Part shown: one piece after another, positions 8,375 through 17,193 of the stretch
Position numbering within the stretch: the stretch's first letter is position 1
Layout of the letters: every line of letters starts with the position of its first letter
Source of the DNA: Pseudomonas parafulva
GTDB taxonomy: Bacteria; Pseudomonadota; Gammaproteobacteria; Pseudomonadales; Pseudomonadaceae
Assembly: GCF_002021815.1 (NCBI RefSeq)
Contig: NZ_CP019952.1
Location: 217,001-281,000 of the forward strand
DNA: 64,000 bases
Reading direction: 5' to 3'
Notes under the pieces: model-generated
What the model was told of the DNA's origin: nothing
The model's input: only the letters and a program-made list of their open reading frames with translations
Database searches by the model: none
Made by a program: the position numbers and the translations under genes

Positions 8375-9127
8375 ATGCTGAACCGTGTAAAGAATGTGGG
8401 CTATGGCGATCGCACACCGTTCCTCAATGCTGCTGCATCGGTCAACCTGCGTGGGGAAATCGACAGCATCATCGATGAACAGGTCGAGCAGTGGTACAAG
8501 ACGGTGCCGCAAGCCGCGCACCTGGAAGGCAAGGATGTCAACAGCGCCTACTACAAGCGTCACCTGATCGAAACGGCGTGGCGTATCCGCCTGCTGCGCG
8601 TTGCCGAGGCCAAGGCATTGGTCGAGGTGGCGAAAGTCAGCCCGGAAGCTGCGCAGATCTGGGCCCACTACGAGCAGGAAGAAATGCTGCATGACGACCT
8701 GTTCATCCAGGATCTTCAGCGTGTAGGCGTCAGCCGCGAAGAATTCCTTGCCACTGAGCCCTACTTGTCCACCAAGCTGTTGGCAGGCTTCTTCTCCTAC
8801 CTGCTCGACCATGAAGGTCCCCTGGGCGTCATCGCCTACTCGTACCTGGTCGAGTACGTCAACGTCAAGCTTGAGCCGCGCAAGCTCGAAGCGCTCAAGG
8901 GCTCGGTCGGCGAATCCAAGATCGCAGGTCAGATTTCCCACTCCCACACCGACATCAACGATGACCACCCAGGCGAGGTATGGGCGGCGTTGCGCTTCTT
9001 GATCAAGGGTGAGCAGGACATCGCTGCGCTCAAACGCTACCTGGCCGAGCATCAGAAAGTGCTGGCCATGTACTTCAACGAGTTGTACCTGGACACGCTG
9101 GCCAGCCCGCAAGCCAAGGTAGCCTAA
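8375..9127 (+). CDS. Heme-oxygenase-like di-iron oxidase (HDO family)
   Basis: 250 residues from the ATG at 8375, which has AGAGG 7 bases upstream; the in-frame extension to 8309 has no such site. All-helical heme-oxygenase-like fold ('iron-containing redox enzyme' family). Candidate metal ligands follow the UndA/SznF-type pattern: E103-x2-H106 (EEMLH), E160 (SYLVE), then H189/H191, D194 and H198 (HSHTDINDDH). Family members use O2 and a transient di-iron centre for N-oxygenation, C-C cleavage or desaturation of small molecules. The adjacent ferredoxin fits as reductant and the following ATP-grasp genes suggest an amino-acid-derived substrate. The reaction is unknown. Confidence 0.83.
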   Translation: MLNRVKNVGYGDRTPFLNAAASVNLRGEIDSIIDEQVEQWYKTVPQAAHLEGKDVNSAYYKRHLIETAWRIRLLRVAEAKALVEVAKVSPEAAQIWAHYEQEEMLHDDLFIQDLQRVGVSREEFLATEPYLSTKLLAGFFSYLLDHEGPLGVIAYSYLVEYVNVKLEPRKLEALKGSVGESKIAGQISHSHTDINDDHPGEVWAALRFLIKGEQDIAALKRYLAEHQKVLAMYFNELYLDTLASPQAKVA

Positions 9128-9130
9128 GCC

Positions 9131-10483
9131 ATGGTGCAGGCAATGAAGACGACGCGACCTGGTGTGCTGATCCTGAGCCATTGCGGCTTTTCCTTTCTGG
9201 AAGACTTGAAGTTAGAGCTGCATCGTCGTCAGCTTCGCTGCTTCGTGCTTTCTTCATTGCCGCTTCCTGAACATGTACCCGCTCGTTTGCAGCAAATCGA
9301 GTCCTGGGCAGACCGGCTCTATGTCGGCGACGCTCACCAATTGCGCAGCGACGAGGTTACCCAAACCCTCCAGCGGCTGCATGAAGCAGGCGAACAGGTC
9401 ACCTGTTGCATCAGCGTGTGGGAGGGGTATCGGCACCTGATGGCGCAGGCCAACCTGTCGCTTGGCACCTACGACATTGCCCCTGAGCAAGCGCTTGCCC
9501 TGCGCAACAAGCTCGCGGTGCGTAACCAACTGGCGGCGGCCGGGCTTTCACACGTCCAGGCGCATGCACTGTCGGCACCGGTCCTGCAGGCCTTGCAGCT
9601 GGACGGCCGCCACTACTTCATCAAGCCGATCCACGGCATTGCTTCCTATGCCGCCTTCCCAATGCATCCGGACACCCGTTGGGACACGTTGGAAGCCCTG
9701 AGAGAGGCTTCGGCAAGCGACACCGTGTATGCCTCTGCCTTCAACGAAGGGCTTGAGTTCATGGCCGAGGATTACATACCCGGTAAAGAATTCAGCTTCG
9801 AGACCCTATTGCTCGATGGTCAGGTCCACGTCGTGGCCATCCATGAAAAATACGAAGTCACAGAGACCGCCGAAACGGTATTGGAAGACAGCTGCACCAC
9901 ACCGCCGGCCAGCCTCGATCAGGCACAGATTGCAGCCGGCCTGGCATGGCTGAATCAAGTGCTTGGCTGTCTGGCGTTGAAATGGGGCTGCTACCATATC
10001 GAAGCCAGGTTCACGGACGAGCATTGGGACCTGATCGAAGTCAATCCACGGGTTGGCGGCAGTCTGATTTCTCATAGCGTAGAAGCGGTCGCTGACGGGC
10101 ACAGCATGCTGTCGCTGTGGCTGGACCTGCTATTCGCAAGCCAGGACGATGGGCCTCTGCGCGAGGCCTTCGCACATCGTCTGGACAGGCTCGGCTGGCA
10201 CGCTGATGGCACCACCGCACAGACGACGGCCACGTTCTTTCGCGTCTATTTCGCCAAACCCGGCACCTTGCGTTGCGTCGAGCTGGCTACGGCCGCACCG
10301 GCGCCTAGCGTCACACACATCCTGCTCAAGGCAGGCGATGTGATTCCTGCCCATGCCCGTGAAGTGTTCCTCGGTCAGTTGCTGTGGACATTCCCGCGCA
10401 CAGAGCACCCCGCTGAACTCAAGCGCTTGTCTCGTATCAGCGCAGATGCGCTCGATATCCAGTACGAAACCGAAGGCTTCTGA
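9131..10483 (+). CDS. ATP-grasp ligase 1 of the cluster
   Basis: 450 residues; begins three bases after the stop of the oxidase gene. An N-terminal pre-grasp domain (about 1-115) is followed by the ATP-grasp fold: ALRNKLAVRNQLAAAG (helix opening the domain), YFIKPIHGIAS (ATP-binding Lys), EDYIPGKEFSFE, and the metal site DLIEVNPRVGGSLI with E303 and N305. About 130 C-terminal residues form a further domain. The layout is that of BacD/carnosine-synthase-like L-amino-acid ligases, which activate a carboxylate as acyl phosphate and join it to an amine. Substrates cannot be read from the sequence. An alternative start is the ATG at 9143. Confidence 0.85.
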   Translation: MVQAMKTTRPGVLILSHCGFSFLEDLKLELHRRQLRCFVLSSLPLPEHVPARLQQIESWADRLYVGDAHQLRSDEVTQTLQRLHEAGEQVTCCISVWEGYRHLMAQANLSLGTYDIAPEQALALRNKLAVRNQLAAAGLSHVQAHALSAPVLQALQLDGRHYFIKPIHGIASYAAFPMHPDTRWDTLEALREASASDTVYASAFNEGLEFMAEDYIPGKEFSFETLLLDGQVHVVAIHEKYEVTETAETVLEDSCTTPPASLDQAQIAAGLAWLNQVLGCLALKWGCYHIEARFTDEHWDLIEVNPRVGGSLISHSVEAVADGHSMLSLWLDLLFASQDDGPLREAFAHRLDRLGWHADGTTAQTTATFFRVYFAKPGTLRCVELATAAPAPSVTHILLKAGDVIPAHAREVFLGQLLWTFPRTEHPAELKRLSRISADALDIQYETEGF

Positions 10484-10511
10484 CGCCCGCCACGCACCGG
10501 AGACAACTGAC

Positions 10512-11843
10512 ATGTCCTTGCAAAGACCCGTTTTGCTGGTTGTGGATTACAACTTGAGCCGTATTGGCGACGTTCAACACATGCGCAACCATGCCCGTGA
10601 GCGCTGGAATGCCGAAACCTGGTTGGTTCGCAGTGCTCCCCAGGCGCACGATCTGCGCATCAGCGATCGGCTGATCGACGCAGACCCGTTGGCACCGGAC
10701 TTCATCCAGCGCGTGCTTGAGCAGCTAGGCGACGATGCCACGCGTGTGAGTGCTGGGATCGTGTTTTCCGACAATGCCGTAGCCAGTGGCGCTGCGCTGC
10801 TCGAACGCCTGGGTTTGCCTGTTGACGACGCCCGCCTTGCCTTGGGTGCGTTTGATAAGCTGGCTTATCGGATCAGCGAGCAGCGCATCGGGCCGATGCT
10901 CACCCAACTCGGCGTGATGGTGCCGGATTTCGAGCGCATCAGGTGCCTTGAAGACGTCCAGAACTTCGCCCAGCGTCAGACACGCGGCTTCGTCATCAAG
11001 CCCACGACCGAGGGCAATAACCGCGGCGTGGTCCTGGTCGCCCCGGGCGCAGACTGCGACCAGGCGTTTGCCGAGGTGGAGCCGTACCTGGCGAACGGCG
11101 TGCTGGCCGAAGCCTTGATACCCTTTGACCGTGAATTCTCGTACGACGGATTGGGCGAGTTGTGGTTCATCACCGAGAAAGTCAGCGCCACCGGGCGCTA
11201 CCCTGTGGAAGTGGCGCAGATCCTGCCGGCCCGGCTCGACCATCAGGAGCGCATGGCCATCCGTGTGGTGGGCGAGCAGGTCAACCGATTGGTTGGCCAG
11301 CGCATCGGGCCGTTCCACAATGAGATCAAGCTCAGCGAAAAAGACTGCAACACGGCGGTGGTCGAGCCCAATCGGCGTCCTGCAGGCATGAAGATCTGGA
11401 CGCTGGCTCAGGCCGTCCACGGGCTTGACTTGTATGCAGCCTGGATCGACTCGGTATTTTCGGCAGCCATACCCAAGGAGCTGCCAGAACCGACCTGTAG
11501 CGCAGCCACCCTCATGTTCGGCGTGCCCCAGGACATGACCGTCGAGGTGGCCCAACTGGGCGATGTTCATGCCCTGGTGGTGGAAACGATCGCCTGCGCA
11601 GCCCAGCAGCTGGGCATCGCGCAGGACGCCGTCGTCTTGCTCGAATGCGCTTGGGTGACCCGTGCGCGCCGTCTCGTCCATGCAACGCCCCGCGACAATA
11701 GCGACTTCGTGGCGCAGGCCTGCGTCGCGCTGCACGATACCCAGGCCGATATCCGTGATCTGGTGAGTGCGCTGCGCGAACGATGGCTGCAAGTCATGGC
11801 GCGCAGCCTGGCTGCCGAACCCCTGCTCAAGGCCGCTTGCTGA
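10512..11843 (+). CDS. ATP-grasp ligase 2 of the cluster
   Basis: 443 residues from the ATG at 10512, with GGAG 9 bases upstream; the frame extends upstream through the previous gene and is not used. It has a pre-grasp domain, the helix LGAFDKLAYRISEQ, the ATP-binding Lys in GFVIKPTTEGNN, and a metal-site motif NEIKLSEKDCNTAVVEPNRR with E285 and N287. It is only distantly similar to the two neighbouring ATP-grasp proteins, so the three are likely successive, non-redundant ligases rather than recent duplicates. Its metal-site neighbourhood (EPNRRPAG) differs from the usual RxGG, which may reflect a distinct substrate class. Confidence 0.82.
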   Translation: MSLQRPVLLVVDYNLSRIGDVQHMRNHARERWNAETWLVRSAPQAHDLRISDRLIDADPLAPDFIQRVLEQLGDDATRVSAGIVFSDNAVASGAALLERLGLPVDDARLALGAFDKLAYRISEQRIGPMLTQLGVMVPDFERIRCLEDVQNFAQRQTRGFVIKPTTEGNNRGVVLVAPGADCDQAFAEVEPYLANGVLAEALIPFDREFSYDGLGELWFITEKVSATGRYPVEVAQILPARLDHQERMAIRVVGEQVNRLVGQRIGPFHNEIKLSEKDCNTAVVEPNRRPAGMKIWTLAQAVHGLDLYAAWIDSVFSAAIPKELPEPTCSAATLMFGVPQDMTVEVAQLGDVHALVVETIACAAQQLGIAQDAVVLLECAWVTRARRLVHATPRDNSDFVAQACVALHDTQADIRDLVSALRERWLQVMARSLAAEPLLKAAC

Positions 11844-11874
11844 GCGACGCCCTCCACGCTTCGAGAACAATAAT

Positions 11875-13101
11875 ATGAAGATTCTGATCCTCCACCGTGT
11901 GCCTTACCCCCGAATCGAATACCACCGTGGCATTGATCATGTGCTGCACGAAGTCACCTATTTCGGTAAGCAAGCTGCAATCGACACGCTGCCTGCCGAT
12001 TTGCAGTGCGAGCGGGTGGTACGAGCAGGTACCGCCAGTGCCAGCGAGGAAGCATTGGCATGGTTGTCTGATAGCCCCCAGCACTTTGATCGCATCATTT
12101 CGATGTCCGAATACGAGTTGCTCGATGCTGCGCGCTTGAGAGAAGCACTGGGCGTTGAAGGGGCGTCAGTGCAGACCGTGACCCTGGCGCGCAACAAGCT
12201 ACTGATGAAGGAGGCGGTGCAGGCTCATGGCTTGCGCATACCGCGGTTCATGTCGCTGGCCTGTTATCTGGAGGCGCAGGGCCAGGTGCCTTGGGCGGGC
12301 AAAACGGTCTTCAAACCCCATAGCGGTGCTTCGAGCGCGGACGTCAGCGTACATGTGTCATCTCAGGCCCACCCCGAAATCCGGCGCAAGATCCATGAAC
12401 AGTCGTTGCACATCGATGATTTTCAGGTCGAGGAGTACATTGCAGGCCCGATTCGCCATTTCGACGGCTTGGTGCTCGACGGTCGAATCGTCACGATGCA
12501 GGCCAGTGAATATGTAGGCACCTGCCTGGCCTACATGGAGCAGGGCGCGCCGCTGGGCTCCTGGCATGTGGACAGCTGTGCATCCACACGGGAGTGGGTG
12601 GGGCAGGCGCTGAACGCGGTGCAGATCACCCAGGGCGCTTTTCACCTGGAAGCCATCATGGACGCCAACGGGCCGGTGTTCCTCGAAGTGGGTAATCGGG
12701 TCGGCGGGGCTGACGTGGTGGCGACCTATGAGATGGCCACAGGGATCCATTTGCCTTCGCTGGAACTGCGTATCTATGTCGAGGGCGAACTAGACTTTTC
12801 GACACTGAGCGGCCGGCAGGCGGACTTGGGCTACGGATGGTTCGTGTTCCCTGGGCACACTCACCCGCAGCGCACGTTCCATGGGCTCGAGGGCGCAGGT
12901 GAACTGCGCAGCAGCCCTTGTATCGTGCAGTGGAACGAACTCGAACCGGGTGCACCATTGCCTGGGCACGTGACCTACTCGGCATTCGAAGCGCCGCTGG
13001 CGGGCATCGTCAAGACTGCCGACCCCGAGCGTACCCGCGACTGGATAGGCGATTTGTTCTCCCGGGTATCACTGGCCCGGCACCTGACCTCCGTTGCTTA
13101 A
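11875..13101 (+). CDS. ATP-grasp ligase 3 of the cluster
   Basis: 408 residues from the ATG at 11875; the ribosome binding site is weak (GAGAA). The order is pre-grasp domain (1-100), VTLARNKLLMKEAVQAHG, KTVFKPHSGASSADV (ATP-binding Lys and flexible loop), EEYIAGPIRHFDGL and metal site HLEAIMDANGPVFLEVGNRVGG with E271 and N274 (E-x2-N spacing). It is closer to carnosine-synthase/BL00235-type ATP-grasp enzymes than to ligase 2. It lies 31 bases after ligase 2 and 24 bases before the EamA transporter, in one transcriptional unit by spacing. Confidence 0.83.
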   Translation: MKILILHRVPYPRIEYHRGIDHVLHEVTYFGKQAAIDTLPADLQCERVVRAGTASASEEALAWLSDSPQHFDRIISMSEYELLDAARLREALGVEGASVQTVTLARNKLLMKEAVQAHGLRIPRFMSLACYLEAQGQVPWAGKTVFKPHSGASSADVSVHVSSQAHPEIRRKIHEQSLHIDDFQVEEYIAGPIRHFDGLVLDGRIVTMQASEYVGTCLAYMEQGAPLGSWHVDSCASTREWVGQALNAVQITQGAFHLEAIMDANGPVFLEVGNRVGGADVVATYEMATGIHLPSLELRIYVEGELDFSTLSGRQADLGYGWFVFPGHTHPQRTFHGLEGAGELRSSPCIVQWNELEPGAPLPGHVTYSAFEAPLAGIVKTADPERTRDWIGDLFSRVSLARHLTSVA

Positions 13102-13125
13102 CTTCTTCTTCAAGGCAGCCTGCCA

Positions 13126-14022
13126 ATGAAACCACAGCATGTAGTGCTGGCCGTTCTGATCACGGCCATCTGGGGCATCAATTTCTCTGTCATCAAACTG
13201 GGGCTGGCCACTGTCGATCCCCTGATCCTCGCCGGGATTCGTTTCAGCCTGTGCGCGCTGCCGGCGATTTTCTTCATCCGCAAACCTGATGTGGCCTGGC
13301 GCTACATCATTGGTTATGGCCTGGTGTTCGGCATCGGCTTATGGGGTGTGGTCAACCTCGGGATCAAGGCTGGGCTGTCTGCCGGCATTGCTTCGCTGGT
13401 GCTGCAGTTCAGTGCATTCTTCACCATCCTGCTGGGCGGGGTGGTCTTCAAGGAAGCACTGACGCGCTTTCAGGTGCTGGGCATGCTGGTCGCCTTTGCG
13501 GGGCTGCTGTGCATCATTACGATCAGCGACGGCTCGGTGACGTTGCCTGGTGTACTGCTGGTACTCCTTGGCGCTGGCGCATGGAGTGTCGCCAACGTCA
13601 TCAACAAGAAGGCCAGGACCAAGGACGTGTTCGCGTTCCTGGTGTGGTCCAGCGCTTTTGCACCGATCCCGTTGTTCGTGCTCGACTACGCGGTCAACGG
13701 CAGTGCCGGCTACACCGCGCTGGTCCATCAGGTGGACAGCACGGCCATTCTGTCGATTCTCTTCCAGGTCTACCCCAACACCTTGTTTGCCTACTGGATC
13801 TGGAATTCGCTGCTCAAGACGTACCCGGTATCAACCGTCGCACCGCTTTCGCTGCTGGTGCCGATTTTCGGCATGCTCGGCTCGGTACTGGTGTTCAACG
13901 AGAGCGTGCCCACCAGCAAGGTGCTGGCCGTTATCCTGATCGTGCTGGGCCTGGCTGTGGGCCTGTATGGCCAGCGCCTCTTCAATGCTTTGTCCGCGCG
14001 CACCGCGCGAACTTCACTGTGA
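13126..14022 (+). CDS. EamA/DMT family transporter
   Basis: 298 residues with ten predicted membrane helices in two EamA repeats (about 5-140 and 147-285). The start of each repeat is recognisable: VLAVLITAIWGINFSVIKLGL and VLLVLLGAGAWSVANVINKK. The family exports amino acids and small metabolites. Because it sits between the ligase genes and the Tat-exported PLP enzyme, I infer that it moves a pathway intermediate or product from cytoplasm to periplasm. The similarity is to the RhaT/YdcZ/RarD-like superfamily in general; no specific substrate is implied. Confidence 0.87.
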   Translation: MKPQHVVLAVLITAIWGINFSVIKLGLATVDPLILAGIRFSLCALPAIFFIRKPDVAWRYIIGYGLVFGIGLWGVVNLGIKAGLSAGIASLVLQFSAFFTILLGGVVFKEALTRFQVLGMLVAFAGLLCIITISDGSVTLPGVLLVLLGAGAWSVANVINKKARTKDVFAFLVWSSAFAPIPLFVLDYAVNGSAGYTALVHQVDSTAILSILFQVYPNTLFAYWIWNSLLKTYPVSTVAPLSLLVPIFGMLGSVLVFNESVPTSKVLAVILIVLGLAVGLYGQRLFNALSARTARTSL

Positions 14023-14039
14023 ATCGATAGGAAGTCGAA

Positions 14040-15383
14040 ATGAGTTTGGGAAGACGTGGATTCATGGGGGGCGCTGTGGGCGCCACCCTGGTTGGCGGCA
14101 GCATGATCGCCAGCTTGTCCAACGCAGGCGCCGCTCCGGTGCCTGAACCGGAAGCCCCGGCATTCGATCCCGCCGACTGGGCATCGGTACGGTCGCAGTT
14201 TCAGCTGTCGCCCCGGTATGTGCATATCTCCAACTTCTTCCTGGCATCCAACCCCAAGCCGGTGCGCGATGCCATGGCGCGGCACCGGGAGGCCTTCGAC
14301 CAGAACCCCTATACCTACCTTGAAGACCACATGTTCGCCAAACCCGAAGACATGGTCTGGCGCAAGGTCTGCGAAACGGCAGCCGCCTATACGGGTGGGC
14401 GCGCAGAGGACATTGCCCTGACCACCAGCACGACCCAGGGCCTGGCAATGATCTACAACGGCATCAAGCTCAATCCCGATCAGGAAATCCTCACCACCCA
14501 CCATGAGTGGTACACCCACGACGAAGCGATGCGCCTGGCCGTGGTCAAATGGGGTGGCAGCATCAGGCGCATCGATCTCTACCAAGGGCCGCAGGACGTC
14601 AGCGTCGATGCCATCGTGGCGCGTATCGAAGCCGCCATTCGCCCTTCGACCCGCATTCTGGCAATGACCTGGGTTCACTCCGGCACCGGCGTGCGATTGC
14701 CGGTCAAGGAGATCGGCGACCTGGTGGTCCGGCTCAACAACGGCCGTGACGAGGCGCAGAGAATCCTGTACGTAATTGACGGGGTGCATGGTTTCGGCTG
14801 CTCCGAGGCGCAGGTCGCCAGCCTGGGATGCGATTTCTTCAGTGCCGGTACGCACAAGTGGATACTCGGCCCCCACGGCACCGGTCTGGTGTGGGGACGC
14901 GAGGGGCAATGGCGCCACGTCATGCCGACCATCCCCACCATCATGGCGGCCGAGCCTGCCAATGCCTGGCGCCAGGAACGTGCGCCGCAGGGTGATACGC
15001 AAGCGGCCTGGGTAAGCCCCGGGGGGTTCCAGGCGTTCGAGCATCAGTGGGCGATGATCGAGGCGTTCCGATTCATCGAGCAAATTGGCCGCACGCGCAT
15101 TGCCGAGCGTGTCGCCGAACTCAATGGCCAGCTCAAGGAAGGGCTGGCCAAACTGCCCAACGTTTCATTGCTCACGCCCCAGAGCGCGCAGTTTTCAGCG
15201 GGTATCGTGTGCTGCGACGTCAAAGGTCAGGCGCCCAAGGACGTGGTGGCGAAGTTGAAAGCGCAGAACATCATTGCCAGCGCAACGCCCTACCGTCACA
15301 CCTCGGTTCGCTTCTCTGCCGGGATCACCAACACCCCCCAGGACATTGAGAAGACCCTGCAGGTGATGCACAGCCTGACGTGA
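14040..15383 (+). CDS. Tat-exported PLP-dependent enzyme, class V aminotransferase fold, PvdN-like
   Basis: 447 residues, AGGAAG 5 bases before the ATG. The N-terminus is a twin-arginine signal: GRRGFMGG (R5, R6), a hydrophobic Gly/Ala stretch, then a Pro-rich linker after residue 32. The enzyme body has the class V fold: TTHHEWYTHDE, VIDGVHGFG (PLP-ring Asp) and SAGTHKWILGPHGTG, where K273 is the expected Schiff-base lysine. Exported class V enzymes of this kind are best known as PvdN and PtaA, which remodel the glutamate side chain of pyoverdine in the periplasm. There is no pyoverdine gene here, so it probably acts on the product of the neighbouring ligases. The isopenicillin-N epimerase family is the alternative label. 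Confidence 0.83.
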   Translation: MSLGRRGFMGGAVGATLVGGSMIASLSNAGAAPVPEPEAPAFDPADWASVRSQFQLSPRYVHISNFFLASNPKPVRDAMARHREAFDQNPYTYLEDHMFAKPEDMVWRKVCETAAAYTGGRAEDIALTTSTTQGLAMIYNGIKLNPDQEILTTHHEWYTHDEAMRLAVVKWGGSIRRIDLYQGPQDVSVDAIVARIEAAIRPSTRILAMTWVHSGTGVRLPVKEIGDLVVRLNNGRDEAQRILYVIDGVHGFGCSEAQVASLGCDFFSAGTHKWILGPHGTGLVWGREGQWRHVMPTIPTIMAAEPANAWRQERAPQGDTQAAWVSPGGFQAFEHQWAMIEAFRFIEQIGRTRIAERVAELNGQLKEGLAKLPNVSLLTPQSAQFSAGIVCCDVKGQAPKDVVAKLKAQNIIASATPYRHTSVRFSAGITNTPQDIEKTLQVMHSLT

Positions 15384-15411
15384 TTCAGGGCTGTGCAGGG
15401 TTCACCGGACG

Positions 15412-15440
15412 CGCTACCCGGCCCTCTAGGCCGGGTAGCG
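15412..15440. terminator. Strong hairpin between convergent genes, probable bidirectional terminator
   Basis: A perfect 12-bp stem (CGCTACCCGGCC, loop CTCTA, GGCCGGGTAGCG) lies between the stop codons of the PLP enzyme and the dipeptidase. There is no T-run on either side, so whether it terminates by itself is uncertain. Confidence 0.5.
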
Positions 15441-15462
15441 ATGCCAAAGGCAGAGGCGGGGC

Positions 15463-17193
15463 TCAGAGCTTCGGCATCTGCCCGATCCGCGCCACCATTT
15501 CGCTGACCACCTGCAGGTCCAGCATGAACTGGTCCACGGTCTTGAACTCGTTGTCGTTATGCCCGGTGTACTTCACGCCGGGCATTGCCAGACCAAACTG
15601 CACGCCGTTGGGCAGGTCATGCACCGAGGTGGCCCCGGCGGACGTACCGAAGGTGTGCTCCATGCCCAGGTTTTCGCTGGCCACGGCCAGCAGTGCCTTG
15701 ACCCACTCGCCTTCAGGGTTGCGGTACATCGGCTCATCCAGGCTGTAGTCATAGGCTGGAGTGATATGGCTTTGCTGCGACCATTTGCCGAGCTTGTCGG
15801 CGATTTCATCCTTGATCGGTGCGACCGCCTTGCCCTTGGGGATGCGCAGGTTGATCGCCAGCTTCAAGCCTTTGTCATCCACACCGACGAAGGTTGGCGA
15901 GGCGGTAAGCGGCCCCATGAACGCATCGTCATAGGCGATGCCCAGCTTCTTGCCCAGGTAGTCCAGGCCCCAGTTGTCCGCCGCATAGCGGGCAGCATCG
16001 GTGAACTGGTTCTGCTTCAATGGCACCGTTTTGCCCACGCCATTGATGAAGTCCAGCATGCGCGCGACAGGGTTCACGCCCGATTCGGGTTCTGAGGAAT
16101 GAGCTGACATACCGGTTACGGTGAGCACCACCTGCTTGCCGTCGGGTTTGGCAGCGATGCTGAAGTCGCCACCGTTTTGCTTCACGTACTCGGCACCGGC
16201 CGTGTTCAGTCGCTGCGCCAGTGCGCTGGCGTCGTCGGTGAGCAAGGTCGCTACCGAGGTGGACGGAATCTGATTGGTAGCAAGCCCACCGGTGAGGTTG
16301 ACGATTTCGGCCCCCTGGCCGCTGGCCGCACGCTTGGCAAAATTCGCCATTATGGTGCCGTAGCCTTTTTCCGCGATGACTACCGGGTAGCCGCCATCCA
16401 GGGCGAGGTTGTAGTCAGGCGTGGGGTTGCGCTCGAAGTAGTACGGGATGGCATCGCCGCTGGTTTCTTCGGTGGTGTCGATCAGCAGTTTGAATTGCCG
16501 CGCCAGGGGCAGGTTTTCATCCTTGGCGACCTTCAGGGCATACAGCGCTACGACGATGCCATTCTTGTCGTCCTCGGTACCGCGGCCGTACATGCGATCA
16601 CCGACCAGGGTCACCTTGAACGGGTCCAGGCGCGTGCCGTCGGCAAGCTTCCAGTTTTCCGGTGTGACAGGAACCACGTCGGCATGGGCATGGATACCGA
16701 CCACTTCCTTGCCGCTTCCCAGGGAGATTTCGTAGACACGGTTGTCGACGTTGCGAAAAGCCAGGCCAAAGCCGTCGGCCAGTGCCTTGATCTTGTCGGC
16801 GATCTTCAGGAACTCGGGGTTTTCATGCTGAGGTGTGCCCTCGACGGTGACCGTGGGAATGGCCACCAATTCGCGCAGCGTCTGGGTGGCGGCCTTGCCG
16901 TACTTGATGCGGGTGTAGAGCCCGAGCAGGCGATTGATCTCGTTCTGCTGCTCGGCGTCCAACGGCTTGCCGGCCAGGTAAGTGTCCAGGGTGGCGCCCA
17001 GGCCATCGGCCTGGTTCAGGTCGCTGCCTTTGAGCTTGCCGAGAAACTGCTTGAAGTCATGCGGATCGCTGCCGTCGAACGCCTTGACGATCGCCGCAGA
17101 CTGCTGCTGGGTGAGGTTGGCCTGGGCAGGCAATGTGAACAAGCCGATGCTGGCCGCCAGCAGGGAAACAGAGGTGAGCTTTTTCAGGTGCAT
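15463..17193 (-). CDS. Secreted M20 family metallo-dipeptidase
   Basis: 576 residues from the ATG at 17193. That codon has GAAGGA 12 bases upstream and begins a textbook signal peptide (MHLKKLTSVS...LPAQA, cleavage after residue 25). The in-frame ATG at 17205 directly abuts the GAAGGA and is less likely; frames further upstream run through a terminator. M20 zinc ligands are visible: H170 and D172 (AHADVVPV), D208/D209 (GTEDDKNG) and E242/E243 (TTEETSG). Length and motifs fit the Sapep/PepV/carboxypeptidase G2-like dipeptidases with an inserted lid domain. Location is probably periplasmic. It borders the ATP-grasp cluster but is convergent with it, so a functional link is not shown. Confidence 0.87.
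   Translation of the reverse strand: MHLKKLTSVSLLAASIGLFTLPAQANLTQQQSAAIVKAFDGSDPHDFKQFLGKLKGSDLNQADGLGATLDTYLAGKPLDAEQQNEINRLLGLYTRIKYGKAATQTLRELVAIPTVTVEGTPQHENPEFLKIADKIKALADGFGLAFRNVDNRVYEISLGSGKEVVGIHAHADVVPVTPENWKLADGTRLDPFKVTLVGDRMYGRGTEDDKNGIVVALYALKVAKDENLPLARQFKLLIDTTEETSGDAIPYYFERNPTPDYNLALDGGYPVVIAEKGYGTIMANFAKRAASGQGAEIVNLTGGLATNQIPSTSVATLLTDDASALAQRLNTAGAEYVKQNGGDFSIAAKPDGKQVVLTVTGMSAHSSEPESGVNPVARMLDFINGVGKTVPLKQNQFTDAARYAADNWGLDYLGKKLGIAYDDAFMGPLTASPTFVGVDDKGLKLAINLRIPKGKAVAPIKDEIADKLGKWSQQSHITPAYDYSLDEPMYRNPEGEWVKALLAVASENLGMEHTFGTSAGATSVHDLPNGVQFGLAMPGVKYTGHNDNEFKTVDQFMLDLQVVSEMVARIGQMPKL

Noticed and set aside
13791..15083. 430-codon frame antisense to the EamA and PLP genes
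   Set aside because: Spans two well-supported genes and lacks any domain or ribosome binding site.
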